Below, in pieces: positions 1-6,379 of a DNA stretch of 11,101 bases. Below the pieces are notes generated by a model. That model ran no database searches. It had not been told where the DNA came from and saw only the letters and a program-made list of their open reading frames with translations. Numbering within the stretch: the stretch's first letter is position 1; each line of letters begins with the position of its first letter. A program made the position numbers and the translations under genes. Source of the stretch: Planctomycetota bacterium. GTDB lineage: Bacteria > Planctomycetota > Phycisphaerae > Sedimentisphaerales > Anaerobacaceae. The stretch spans positions 1 to 11,101 of the forward strand of contig QNBZ01000021.1 in the NCBI GenBank assembly GCA_003644295.1, given 5' to 3'.

Positions 1-423
1 CATAGTATTGGAGCCGGATTGTTAATAGCTGAAATTCAAACACCTTCTGATACAACCTATCGCGTTTTTGACTGGAACAGAGTTGACGATACGGGCAAGC
101 CCAGGCAACTCCACATCGAGCAGGCGCTGGAAAGCATCCACTTCGACTCGTCCGGCGACAATCTTTCGGTAACTACTACAGGGCGACTGGTTGATTGCGA
201 GTATTTTAAGATAGATAAAGAACACCAATCTGAGAGTTGTGAGGGGCTTTTATCGCCGGGCGAAATGAAAATACTGATTATTTTAGCCGGCTCCGGAACG
301 GTACTCGGAGAGGGAGGAACTGCCGTTGAATTCAATGCTGGTGATACCTTGCTCGTTCCCGCTGTTTATGAAGGAGCGATGCGATTTGCCGCCGATACGC
401 AATATCTTACAATAACCATTTAA
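1..423 (+). CDS. manA: Mannose-6-phosphate isomerase, class I, C-terminal part (5' end outside window)
   Basis: This is the end of a class I (cupin) phosphomannose isomerase, which interconverts mannose-6-phosphate and fructose-6-phosphate in the cytoplasm and feeds GDP-mannose synthesis. The frame is open from base 1, so the true start lies upstream; the first visible in-frame TTG at 19 is not a credible start. The opening residues HSIGAG, then AEIQTPSDTTYRVFDWNR, match the conserved metal- and substrate-binding stretch of the family. The last 60 or so residues form a second cupin lobe, with SPGEMKILIILAGSG and FNAGDTLLVPA. The stop is TAA at 421-423. The next gene is convergent and only 15 nt away, with no hairpin between them. 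Family identity is firm. The bond to surface-polysaccharide synthesis is inferred from the neighbouring sugar-transferase and nucleotide-sugar genes. Confidence 0.93.
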   Translation, partial: HSIGAGLLIAEIQTPSDTTYRVFDWNRVDDTGKPRQLHIEQALESIHFDSSGDNLSVTTTGRLVDCEYFKIDKEHQSESCEGLLSPGEMKILIILAGSGTVLGEGGTAVEFNAGDTLLVPAVYEGAMRFAADTQYLTITI

Positions 424-438
424 CCCGGGCTACAACCG

Positions 439-1590
439 TCAATCTTTCTTGCGAATTGCTCCTCGCAGGCCCTCCATCTTCAGATAACCTTTCTTCCAGA
501 CAACGAAGCCCGAGACTGCGAAAACAATGATATACACAACGCCGGCATATCTGGTTCTTATCTGACTCATTATCAGGCCGATTACCGCATAAGCGCTGGC
601 CAATACGTAAGAAATTGCGACTGTCTTTTTCAAAGGTATCCCCCTGTCAATCATTTGGTCGTAGATATGGCCGCGGTCTGAAACAAGCAATGGCCTGTGA
701 TTGAGTAATCTCCTTACCAGCGCAACTGCTGTATCGAGGATTGGCAGACCAAAAACAACTATCGAGGCCATCCACCATCGCGGAATTCCCTCTGCAAATA
801 AAATCATCAACGCCGCAACCGTAAAACCCAGCAGCATACTTCCGGCGTCGCCCATAAATATCTTTGCCGGATGGCGATTGAATGGCAGAAAGCCAAAGAC
901 GCCCCCTACAAGCCCAAGACAAATTATAATCCGTACAGGGTCGCCGACTTCACTGGCCCCCCATGTCGCCAGATGCACCGCCAAAAACAGCATAGCAACC
1001 GTAATAATCGCCGTTACCCCCGCACAAAGCCCATCAAGTCCGTCAAGCAGGTTCAACGAATTTGTAGCACCAAGAACAAAAAACACAACAATTAAAGCTT
1101 CCAGTACCCTCTCAAGATTATGTGGGACAGGTAAATTTAACTGGGTGCTCAGGAAATGCAGGTTTGGCACAATACCTACCAGCAACAGAATAAGCGCTGC
1201 GACAATTTGCCCTGCTATCTTTTGTATTGGCTTTATATCGAATATGTCATCGGCAAGTCCGACTAAGCACGCTATTGCTCCGCCAGCCAGTATTCCAAGC
1301 AGCCACTTCAAGATATGGCCGAGATATGCCTTCTCTTGCAAACAGCCAACACTTATCAATACGCCAGCCGTCAGGCCGATGAGTATGCCGATGCCGCCAA
1401 GATACGCTATCGGCTCTCTGTGCGTCTTGACCAGATGGTCAGGCCTGTCAACAATTCCGAATCTTACGGCTATTTTCTTGCACATCCACGTAGCCGCCAG
1501 CGAACAAACAAAAGAAGCCAGCAATACGGGCCAAAATCTAAATACCCAAACAATCGGCCTGGCCGGCCCAATTATGTTATCAAGTATCAT
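439..1590 (-). CDS. WecA/TagO/MraY-family polyprenyl-phosphate sugar-1-phosphate transferase
   Basis: This integral membrane glycosyltransferase should move a HexNAc-1-phosphate from a UDP-sugar to undecaprenyl phosphate, starting synthesis of a lipid-linked surface glycan. It is 383 aa with about ten or eleven hydrophobic segments. Diagnostic motifs in order are the early GIVDRPDHLVKTHREPIAYLGG region (residues 45-66), GLADD (111-115, the Asp pair thought to bind Mg), NSLNLLDGLDGL (177-188), FNRHPAKIFMGDAGS (237-251) and a cytoplasmic loop DRGHIYDQMIDRG (305-317). WecA/TagO proteins usually read HIHH in that loop; here only the first His is kept. The overall pattern fits WecA/TagO better than MraY, and no mur genes are nearby. 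The start is ATG (CAT at 1588-1590) with only a weak upstream purine tract. The 3' end faces the manA end. The acceptor and sugar specificity cannot be read from sequence. Confidence 0.9.
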   Translation of the reverse strand: MILDNIIGPARPIVWVFRFWPVLLASFVCSLAATWMCKKIAVRFGIVDRPDHLVKTHREPIAYLGGIGILIGLTAGVLISVGCLQEKAYLGHILKWLLGILAGGAIACLVGLADDIFDIKPIQKIAGQIVAALILLLVGIVPNLHFLSTQLNLPVPHNLERVLEALIVVFFVLGATNSLNLLDGLDGLCAGVTAIITVAMLFLAVHLATWGASEVGDPVRIIICLGLVGGVFGFLPFNRHPAKIFMGDAGSMLLGFTVAALMILFAEGIPRWWMASIVVFGLPILDTAVALVRRLLNHRPLLVSDRGHIYDQMIDRGIPLKKTVAISYVLASAYAVIGLIMSQIRTRYAGVVYIIVFAVSGFVVWKKGYLKMEGLRGAIRKKD

Positions 1591-1622
1591 TGTTCTTATG
1601 CTCTTATATCAATTTCAGTTAG

Positions 1623-1758
1623 CCCCCCGATTTATTCGGGGGGTCGTCGTTTTGGTTAGCCCTGCCATCACTATGGCAGGATTATTATTCAGTTTTGGTT
1701 AGCCCTGCCATCACTATGGCAGGGTTATTATTCAACCCCCCGATTTATTCGAGGGGTT
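1623..1758. repeat. Nested array of four short GC-stem hairpins (A-B-B-A')
   Basis: Four stem-loops fill most of the gap between two minus-strand genes. A: stem 1623-1630/1636-1643 (CCCCCCGA), loop TTTAT. B1: stem 1661-1668/1673-1680 (CCTGCCAT), loop CACT. B2: stem 1703-1711/1716-1724 (CCCTGCCAT), loop CACT. A': stem 1734-1743/1749-1758 with one mismatch (C1740/A1752), again loop TTTAT. A, B1 and B2 are each preceded by GTTAGCC-like sequence. The outer pair share stem and loop and enclose the inner pair. A' would fold in the 3' end of the ATP-grasp transcript and could act as a terminator or stabilising hairpin, though no strong U tract follows. The array resembles REP/BIME-type intergenic elements; that is inference. 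Confidence 0.8.
1649..1734. repeat. 43-bp direct tandem duplication, two copies
   Basis: Bases 1649-1691 and 1692-1734 are head-to-tail 43-bp copies that differ at one position only (A1681 against G1724). Each copy begins GTTTTGGTTAGCC and ends TTATTATTCA, with the B hairpin in the middle. The single mismatch makes the B2 stem one base pair longer. Near identity over a full unit implies recent duplication or homogenisation. Confidence 0.9.
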
Positions 1759-1780
1759 AGATTTGCTATGAACTATGAAC

Positions 1781-2767
1781 TCATAGCCAGACTTCGCTAT
1801 CGTAACGAAGCATAATTAACCTATCCTTAAAGCCGTCGAAACGGATATTTGTTTTCTTACCGAGCGATTCTTTCAATATCCATTTTGGAAAGTTCGCACC
1901 CGCTTTGATTGACAGTGGCGCACCGCCGCCGAATCGCGGATTTACCTCGATGAACTTTATCTTGTTGTCTTTGGTTAAAAATAACTGCAAAGTTACAACT
2001 CCCGGGCCTGCGCCGAGCTTTTCGACCAATCGTGCCGCTTCACTCATAATACGAGGGTGCTTTATTATCTGCCCCTTGCTCACCTCGCCGCTTCTTACCT
2101 CAATGCGTTTTCTGGGGACAACACAGCGCACCTTCATTTCAAAATCAACATACACATCACAGGTATGTTCGACGCCCTCGACAAATTCCTGAACGATGCA
2201 GTTTGGTATTCTTCCGGCAAAGAATGACAGTTCTTTACGATTGTTCACAACGGCATTGCCCCTGCTGGCATAGCCGTCCCAGGGTTTAAGAAAGCAGGGC
2301 CATTTGAATTTTGAATTTTGAATTTTGAATTTTGAAAGTGCGGCCCGAACGCTCATAGTATCAGGGGTATCGAAACCGTTCCTGATTAAGAAGCGATAAG
2401 TTTTTCTCTTGTCCTGGCAAATGTCAACCACTTCCGGTGATGAGACAAGCACGCAGCAGCCCATCGCTGCAAATTTCGGCTTGTTCTTCGCCAACAGTTT
2501 CAAATCCAAATCAACGGTCGGAATAAGCAGCTTTATCCTGTTTGCTTTGACAATAGATAGGAGTTGTTTGATGTAGCCGGCGTGTGTTGTCGGCTTGACC
2601 AGAAAACCCTTATCGCACAATTGCAGGGCAGAACTCAACTCAGTGGTGTCGGCGCCAAAAATGTGAGCGTTGATTTTGAGTTGTGCCGCCGCCTTGCGAA
2701 AGCTATTGAGCAGAGAAACTCGTCTGCCGATGCAGGTGAATAAGATGTTGAGATTTTTAGTTTTCAA
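1781..2767 (-). CDS. ATP-grasp domain protein, carbamoyl-phosphate-synthase-like ligase of unknown substrate
   Basis: This is a 328-aa ATP-grasp enzyme, expected to make a carboxylate-amine or carboxylate-thiol bond through an acyl-phosphate; the substrate is not identifiable. The N-terminal pre-ATP-grasp domain (about 1-110) opens with NILFTCIGRRVSLLNSF, typical of the CarB-like/PylC-like stand-alone group. The ATP-grasp fold follows: WPCFLKPWDGYASRG (156-170, with the ATP-binding Lys161), IVQEFVEGVEHTCDVYV (191-207) and the metal-binding FIEVNPRFGGG (272-282). The start is TTG at 2767, supported by GAGGT at 2774-2778 six bases upstream; no ATG start is better placed. Residues 145-155 (SKFKIQNSKFK) are encoded by a heptanucleotide repeat lying in the linker just before the ATP-binding strand. 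It is transcribed away from the NusG-like gene and followed by the hairpin array. A role in modifying a glycan or peptide precursor is possible but only suggested by context. Confidence 0.85.
   Translation of the reverse strand: MKTKNLNILFTCIGRRVSLLNSFRKAAAQLKINAHIFGADTTELSSALQLCDKGFLVKPTTHAGYIKQLLSIVKANRIKLLIPTVDLDLKLLAKNKPKFAAMGCCVLVSSPEVVDICQDKRKTYRFLIRNGFDTPDTMSVRAALSKFKIQNSKFKWPCFLKPWDGYASRGNAVVNNRKELSFFAGRIPNCIVQEFVEGVEHTCDVYVDFEMKVRCVVPRKRIEVRSGEVSKGQIIKHPRIMSEAARLVEKLGAGPGVVTLQLFLTKDNKIKFIEVNPRFGGGAPLSIKAGANFPKWILKESLGKKTNIRFDGFKDRLIMLRYDSEVWL
2303..2336. repeat. Heptanucleotide tandem repeat (TTTTGAA)n inside the ATP-grasp gene
   Basis: Four perfect TTTTGAA units occupy 2309-2336, preceded by a fifth unit with one changed base (2302-2308). 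The tract is in the coding sequence of the minus-strand ATP-grasp gene. Three units equal 21 nt, so the peptide repeats with a 7-residue period (SKFKIQN, then SKFK). Gain or loss of a single unit would shift the reading frame. Confidence 0.93.
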
Positions 2768-2786
2768 TTTCCGACCTCAAATTTCT

Positions 2787-2814
2787 ACTCATCAATCATA
2801 AATCGTAAATCATC
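2787..2814. repeat. Degenerate heptanucleotide repeat overlapping the minus-strand promoter
   Basis: Four consecutive 7-mers can be read: ACTCATC, AATCATA, AATCGTA and AATCATC. Adjacent units differ by one or two bases. The tract contains the predicted -10 box and most of the spacer of the ATP-grasp promoter. Confidence 0.6.
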
Positions 2815-2823
2815 GGTCGTCAA
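2795..2823 (-). promoter_or_regulatory. Sigma70-type promoter for the ATP-grasp gene
   Basis: On the minus strand a -35 TTGACG (2818-2823) is followed after 17 nt by -10 TATGAT (2795-2800). Transcription would start near 2788, giving a leader of about 20 nt ahead of the GAGGT ribosome-binding site and TTG start at 2767. The spacer is made of heptamer repeats. Sequence match and spacing are good; no experimental support. Confidence 0.6.
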
Positions 2824-2834
2824 TTACATAATTG
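2821..2834. promoter_or_regulatory. Palindrome between divergent promoters, candidate operator
   Basis: CAATTA and TAATTG form perfect 6-bp half sites around a CA spacer. The site overlaps the minus-strand -35 box (2818-2823) and lies ten bases before the plus-strand -35. A second short palindrome, AATT-GTT-AATT, overlaps it at 2830-2840. Position suits a regulator acting on both genes, but AT-rich palindromes arise easily by chance. Confidence 0.3.
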
Positions 2835-2843
2835 TTAATTCCT

Positions 2844-2872
2844 TTGACTTATGTGTATTATCAACCTAAACT
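2844..2872 (+). promoter_or_regulatory. Sigma70-type promoter for the NusG-like/ugd operon
   Basis: TTGACT (2844-2849) is followed after 17 nt by TAAACT (2867-2872). A better -10 hexamer, TATACT at 2872-2877, would need an unfavourable 22-nt spacer. Transcription would begin near 2879, giving a leader of about 30 nt before the TTG start at 2911. Confidence 0.55.
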
Positions 2873-2910
2873 ATACTTGAATTTTACGAACTGAATCAGG
2901 GAAAATAAAA

Positions 2911-3459
2911 TTGCTGAAAGTAAATGAAAATCCGCCGATTACCTGGCCTGAAGGAAAATCCATTACCAACTTCGCCGGCCTGTGGTGGGTCGCACATACC
3001 AAAAGCCGAAACGAAAAAGCCCTGGCCCAGGATTTGATTCGGAAAGACATCAGTTATTTTCTTCCTATGGTATGGAAGGTTCGGCGCCGAAGGGGCAGAA
3101 CAATGCGCTCGCTTTTACCTTTATTCAGTGGCTATCTGTTTTTTTGTGGCGATGAGAGCCAACGGGTAGAACTGCTGCGAACAAATCGCGTGGCGAACTT
3201 AATCGAGGTCAAAGACCAGGGGAAATTAGTTGAAGAGCTGCTGCAAATTGAGCGGGCTTTTCAAGCCGGCGTAAATCTCTCGCCGCACAGCTATATCAGG
3301 GCCGGCCAGCAATGCCGTGTTATAGGCGGGCCGTTAGCCGATTTACAAGGGATTGTACTTGAAACAAAAACCGTTACGCGCCTTGTTTTGCAGATAGATA
3401 TGCTGGGCCAGGCGGCAAGCGTGGAAATAGATTCAGATATGATAGAGGTTGTTGAATAA
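2911..3459 (+). CDS. NusG-family transcription antitermination factor (specialised paralogue)
   Basis: This 182-aa protein has the two-domain layout of NusG. An N-terminal NGN domain (about 23-115) contains GLWWVAHTKSRNEKALAQDL and LFSGYLFFCGD, and a KOW segment (about 131-152) contains AGQQCRVIGGPLADLQGIV. NGN proteins bind the RNA polymerase clamp and raise processivity; the KOW domain contacts Rho, ribosomal protein S10 or other partners. The basic run KVRRRRGRTMR (56-66) sits in the NGN domain. Housekeeping nusG normally lies near secE and rplK. This copy instead heads a nucleotide-sugar operon, like the RfaH, UpxY and LoaP paralogues, which act on long polysaccharide operons. The start is TTG with AGGGA at 2898-2902, 8 nt away; the nearby ATG at 2924 is out of frame. 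The gene ends 14 nt before ugd. Family assignment is firm; the operon-specific role is inference. Confidence 0.88.
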   Translation: MLKVNENPPITWPEGKSITNFAGLWWVAHTKSRNEKALAQDLIRKDISYFLPMVWKVRRRRGRTMRSLLPLFSGYLFFCGDESQRVELLRTNRVANLIEVKDQGKLVEELLQIERAFQAGVNLSPHSYIRAGQQCRVIGGPLADLQGIVLETKTVTRLVLQIDMLGQAASVEIDSDMIEVVE

Positions 3460-3473
3460 CAGGAGTTGACAGG

Positions 3474-4775
3474 ATGAAGATTTGCGTGGTTGGGGTTGGT
3501 TATGTCGGATTGGTTACAGCCGGGTGTTTGGCGGAGGCCGGTAATGATGTTGTCTGCGTAGATAATGACAGCGAGAAAATCGTAGGCCTGAAAAGCGGAG
3601 TAATCCCAATTTATGAGTCGGGGCTGACCGAAATAGTCAAACGCAACGAAAAGCTTGGTCGGCTGCGCTTCACAACCGAGCTGAAATCCGGCGTGGATAA
3701 TTCTCTCATCATCTTTCTTGCTGTTGGCACGCCTTCATTGCCGGACGGCTCGGCAGATATATCAGCGATACTTTCGGTCGCCTCCGACATCGGTGAAAAT
3801 CTCAACGAATACAGAATTATCGCAACAAAAAGCACCGTGCCGGTAGGTACACACAAAAAGGTAACGGACATTATAAAATCCAAAACGCAAACGCCGTTTG
3901 ATTATGTCAGTAATCCGGAGTTTCTAAAAGAAGGCGCCGCCGTTGAGGATTTTATGCGTCCCGACAGAATAATCATCGGCACAACTAATCCAGCCGTTAT
4001 GGAGATAATGAAGCAGCTTTACAGCCCATTTATGCGAAAGGCAAATCGCATACTGTTTATGGACCCCGTTTCAGCCGAAATGACAAAGTACGCAGCCAAT
4101 ACTATGCTGGCAACGAGAATCTCGTTTATGAACGAAATCGCTGAACTGTGCGAAAAAACCGGCGCAGATGTCGAGCAGGTCAGAGGCGGCATCGGCAGCG
4201 ACTCACGCATCGGACGGGCATTTTTGTTTCCCGGCGTTGGCTTTGGCGGCAGTTGTTTTCCCAAAGACATTCGGGCGTTGATTCATACCGGCGCCGAATA
4301 CGGAGTTGAAATGACAATAGCTAAATCCGTACAGCAGGCAAATACAAATGCACAGGAAAGATTCGTAAAACGCATTAAAGCCCATTTTGCCGGACGGGAG
4401 AACAAAACCGTATTAGCTGTCTGGGGACTTGCTTTCAAGGCAAAGACAGATGACGTCAGAGAATCACCGGCAATTTACTGCATAAAGAAGCTGCTTGATT
4501 CCGGGATGAAGGTAAAGGCCTATGACCCTGAAGCGGCACCGGCAGCATCAACTGCCTTGGATGGTAGAATTGAAACCTTCCGGAACGGATACGAAGCGCT
4601 TGACAACGCAGATGCCCTCGTTATATTTACCGACTGGCAGGAATTCAGAAATCCGGATTTTGAAGTTATTAAAACGAAGCTGAAAAGACCTCTTATCTTC
4701 GATGGAAGAAACCTCTACGACCCCAATGTTGTTAAAAAAGCGGGAATTGAATATCACAGTGTTGGCAGAAAATAA
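3474..4775 (+). CDS. ugd: UDP-glucose 6-dehydrogenase
   Basis: It oxidises UDP-glucose twice, with two NAD+, to UDP-glucuronate, a precursor for acidic capsule or exopolysaccharide sugars. At 433 aa it has normal bacterial length. The N-terminal Rossmann domain carries CVVGVGYVGLVTAGCLAEAG (4-23) with Asp30 ending the second strand. The family motifs TKSTVPVGT (118-126) and NPEFLKEGAAVEDF (147-160) follow, then Lys205 in the central helix and the catalytic Cys261 in FGGSCFPKD (257-265). The C-terminal domain has VWGLAFKAKTDDVRESPA, which binds the UDP-sugar. GDP-mannose 6-dehydrogenase is the main alternative in this superfamily, but the downstream epimerase points to UDP-glucuronate. The start is ATG with AGGAG at 3461-3465, 8 nt upstream. 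The next gene begins 11 nt after the stop, so the genes are surely co-transcribed. Confidence 0.95.
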   Translation: MKICVVGVGYVGLVTAGCLAEAGNDVVCVDNDSEKIVGLKSGVIPIYESGLTEIVKRNEKLGRLRFTTELKSGVDNSLIIFLAVGTPSLPDGSADISAILSVASDIGENLNEYRIIATKSTVPVGTHKKVTDIIKSKTQTPFDYVSNPEFLKEGAAVEDFMRPDRIIIGTTNPAVMEIMKQLYSPFMRKANRILFMDPVSAEMTKYAANTMLATRISFMNEIAELCEKTGADVEQVRGGIGSDSRIGRAFLFPGVGFGGSCFPKDIRALIHTGAEYGVEMTIAKSVQQANTNAQERFVKRIKAHFAGRENKTVLAVWGLAFKAKTDDVRESPAIYCIKKLLDSGMKVKAYDPEAAPAASTALDGRIETFRNGYEALDNADALVIFTDWQEFRNPDFEVIKTKLKRPLIFDGRNLYDPNVVKKAGIEYHSVGRK

Positions 4776-4786
4776 AGGGCGAACTT

Positions 4787-5152
4787 ATGAACATTGTTAT
4801 TAGAAGTTTGGGAATAGTTTTTGTCGTTATTGCGATTGTGTATTTTCTAAAGCCGGACGTTATGAAGTGGCTGATGGATTTCTTCAAACAGGGCAAACGC
4901 TTATACTTTGCAGGATTGATAAGATTTGTATTAGCGATTGTTTTCTTACTCGCCGCTACCAAATGCAGCAAACCAAAAGTAATAGGCGCCTTTGGGGTTC
5001 TTTTCATAATCGGGGGATTATTGATATTTATAATTCGCCTTGAGAAGCTCAAATCCTATATCGGCTGGTGGCAGAAACAATCGGTATTGCTGCTTCGAGT
5101 CCTTGCTATAATCACTTTGGCCATCGGAGCAGTCATTATTTATTGCGCATAA
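4787..5152 (+). CDS. Small integral membrane protein of unknown function
   Basis: I do not recognise a named family. The 121-aa product is strongly hydrophobic, with four likely transmembrane helices at about 3-21, 40-58, 65-84 and 100-119. Basic loops lie between them: KQGKRLY at 34-40, KCSKPK at 59-64, and RLEKLKSYIGWWQKQ at 84-98. The layout of two helix pairs with a similar GL/IR-F-V-LA and G-LL-I pattern may reflect an internal duplication. Cys60 and Cys120 are the only cysteines. The start is ATG with AGGG at 4776-4779. It lies 11 nt after ugd and 9 nt before the epimerase, so it belongs to the same operon; a place in the membrane side of polysaccharide production is possible. No catalytic motif is visible, so no function is assigned. 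Confidence 0.8.
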   Translation: MNIVIRSLGIVFVVIAIVYFLKPDVMKWLMDFFKQGKRLYFAGLIRFVLAIVFLLAATKCSKPKVIGAFGVLFIIGGLLIFIIRLEKLKSYIGWWQKQSVLLLRVLAIITLAIGAVIIYCA

Positions 5153-5161
5153 GGATAAAGT

Positions 5162-6115
5162 ATGAAAACGCTTGTTACCGGTGCAGCCGGCTTCATTGGT
5201 TCACATTTATGCCAGCGACTTCTTGCGGATGGCTGGAATGTAGTTGGGCTTGATAATTTCGACGATTTTTACGACCCCAAAATCAAACGTCGCAACATTG
5301 CCGAGTGCCTTAAAGACAGGAATTTCCAGCTTGTTGAAGCCGACATTCGCGACATCGCTGCTATGGATAAGGCCGTTGCAGACGATATTGAAATAATCAT
5401 ACACTTGGCCGCAAGGGCAGGCGTCAGGCCTTCTATCGAAAAGCCCTTGCTCTACGCCGACGTCAATATAAACGGAACTATGGTTCTGCTCGAAGCCGCC
5501 AGGAAGCACAGCGTAAAAAAATTCATTTTCGGCTCAAGCTCAAGCGTCTATGGAAACAACAAAAAAATCCCATTTTCTGAAGGAGACAGCGTTGATTTTC
5601 CAATCTCGCCCTATGCAGCGACCAAAAAGGCCTGTGAGCTTATCTGCCATACTTATTATCATCTTTACAGGATGTCGATAACCTGCCTGCGTTTTTTCAC
5701 GGTTTATGGCCCTCGGCAAAGGCCTGACCTGGCCATTCACAAATTTGCAAAACTCATCGAACAGGGCAAACCGATACCGGTCTTCGGCGATGGTTCTATG
5801 ATGCGGGACTTCACGTATATCGATGATATTATTGACGGTATAGTTGCAGCGATGGAAAAATGCAGCGGCTCCAACATCTATAATCTCGGCGAGGCAACGC
5901 CGATAAGCGTCAACGATTTGATTGTCGAAATCGAAAAGGCGCTTGGTAAAAAGGCGGTTAGGAAGTATCTTCCTCCTCAGCCCGGCGATGTCGAACGCAC
6001 TTACGCCGACATTACCAGGGCCATCCAAGATTTGGGGTATAATCCGACAACAACTATCGAATATGGCCTGAAAAAATTCACCGACTGGCTCAAACAAAAT
6101 GATTTGCAGTCCTAA
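5162..6115 (+). CDS. NAD-dependent epimerase, probably UDP-glucuronate 4-epimerase
   Basis: This is an extended short-chain dehydrogenase/reductase that should invert C4 of UDP-glucuronate to give UDP-galacturonate. The 317-aa protein shows the NAD-binding GAAGFIG (7-13), Asp31 at the end of strand 2, HLAARAGVRPS (81-91), the Ser cluster FGSSSSVYG (123-131), the catalytic YAATK pair (Tyr151, Lys155) and the substrate-binding stretches RFFTVYGPRQRPD (177-189) and RDFTYIDD (215-222). The sequence AARAGVRPSIEKP and the RPDLAIHKFA segment are typical of the UDP-GlcA 4-epimerase group rather than GalE. Ugd two genes upstream supplies its presumed substrate. The start is ATG with AAGGA at 5151-5155 six bases away. 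There is no obvious terminator in the 98 nt before the tRNA. Substrate is inferred; UDP-glucose 4-epimerase or a related activity is the alternative. Confidence 0.9.
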   Translation: MKTLVTGAAGFIGSHLCQRLLADGWNVVGLDNFDDFYDPKIKRRNIAECLKDRNFQLVEADIRDIAAMDKAVADDIEIIIHLAARAGVRPSIEKPLLYADVNINGTMVLLEAARKHSVKKFIFGSSSSVYGNNKKIPFSEGDSVDFPISPYAATKKACELICHTYYHLYRMSITCLRFFTVYGPRQRPDLAIHKFAKLIEQGKPIPVFGDGSMMRDFTYIDDIIDGIVAAMEKCSGSNIYNLGEATPISVNDLIVEIEKALGKKAVRKYLPPQPGDVERTYADITRAIQDLGYNPTTTIEYGLKKFTDWLKQNDLQS

Positions 6116-6147
6116 CAATGATATATGCTTTCTTGCTCCTAATTTTC

Positions 6148-6176
6148 TTGCAATACTATCGTGTTAGATGTAAAGT
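6148..6176 (+). promoter_or_regulatory. Likely promoter of the tRNA-Cys gene
   Basis: TTGCAA (6148-6153) and TAAAGT (6171-6176) are 17 nt apart. The start would fall near 6183, about 30 nt before the mature tRNA. The match to the -10 consensus is moderate. Confidence 0.4.
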
Positions 6177-6213
6177 GAGCGGCCCGTAGAGACTGCTTGT
6201 GGACGAAGAAGTT

Positions 6214-6287
6214 GGCGGCGTAGCCAAGTGGCCTAAGGCGACGGTTTGCAAAACCGTTATTCGGCGGTTCGAATCCGCCCGCCGCCT
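6214..6287 (+). tRNA. tRNA-Cys (anticodon GCA)
   Basis: A full cloverleaf can be drawn by hand. The acceptor GGCGGCG (6214-6220) pairs with CGCCGCC (6280-6286) without mismatch. The D stem is GCC/GGC, the anticodon stem ACGGT/ACCGT (6241-6245/6253-6257) and the loop TTGCAAA has anticodon GCA at 6248-6250. The variable loop is 5 nt, and the T stem GGCGG/CCGCC encloses TTCGAAT. The discriminator is T6287, as expected for cysteine. The 3' CCA is not encoded, so it must be added after transcription. Nothing near it looks like an integrase or a duplicated attachment site. Confidence 0.96.
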
Positions 6288-6379
6288 TTATATGAGGATT
6301 GGTGAATAAAACAACCGACTCATTTTAACTTCGCATTATGACAATCCGCATTCTGGTTTTCAGGGTTGAATAATTTCAC

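Noticed and set aside
701..1702. Long plus-strand open frame (333 codons) antisense to the WecA-like gene
   Set aside because: The opposite strand encodes a clear membrane transferase with family motifs. The antisense product is Ser/Pro/Ile-rich without any recognisable domain, as expected of a shadow frame.
1623..1758. CRISPR array
   Set aside because: Only two direct repeats are present, directly adjacent with no spacer, and the units are self-complementary hairpins; no cas gene is nearby.
5540..6118. 192-codon minus-strand frame over the epimerase gene
   Set aside because: It mirrors the SDR coding sequence, has no motif of its own and no ribosome-binding site.
6214..6287. tRNA-Cys as an integration site for a mobile element
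   Set aside because: No integrase gene and no repeated copy of the tRNA 3' end is visible in the window.
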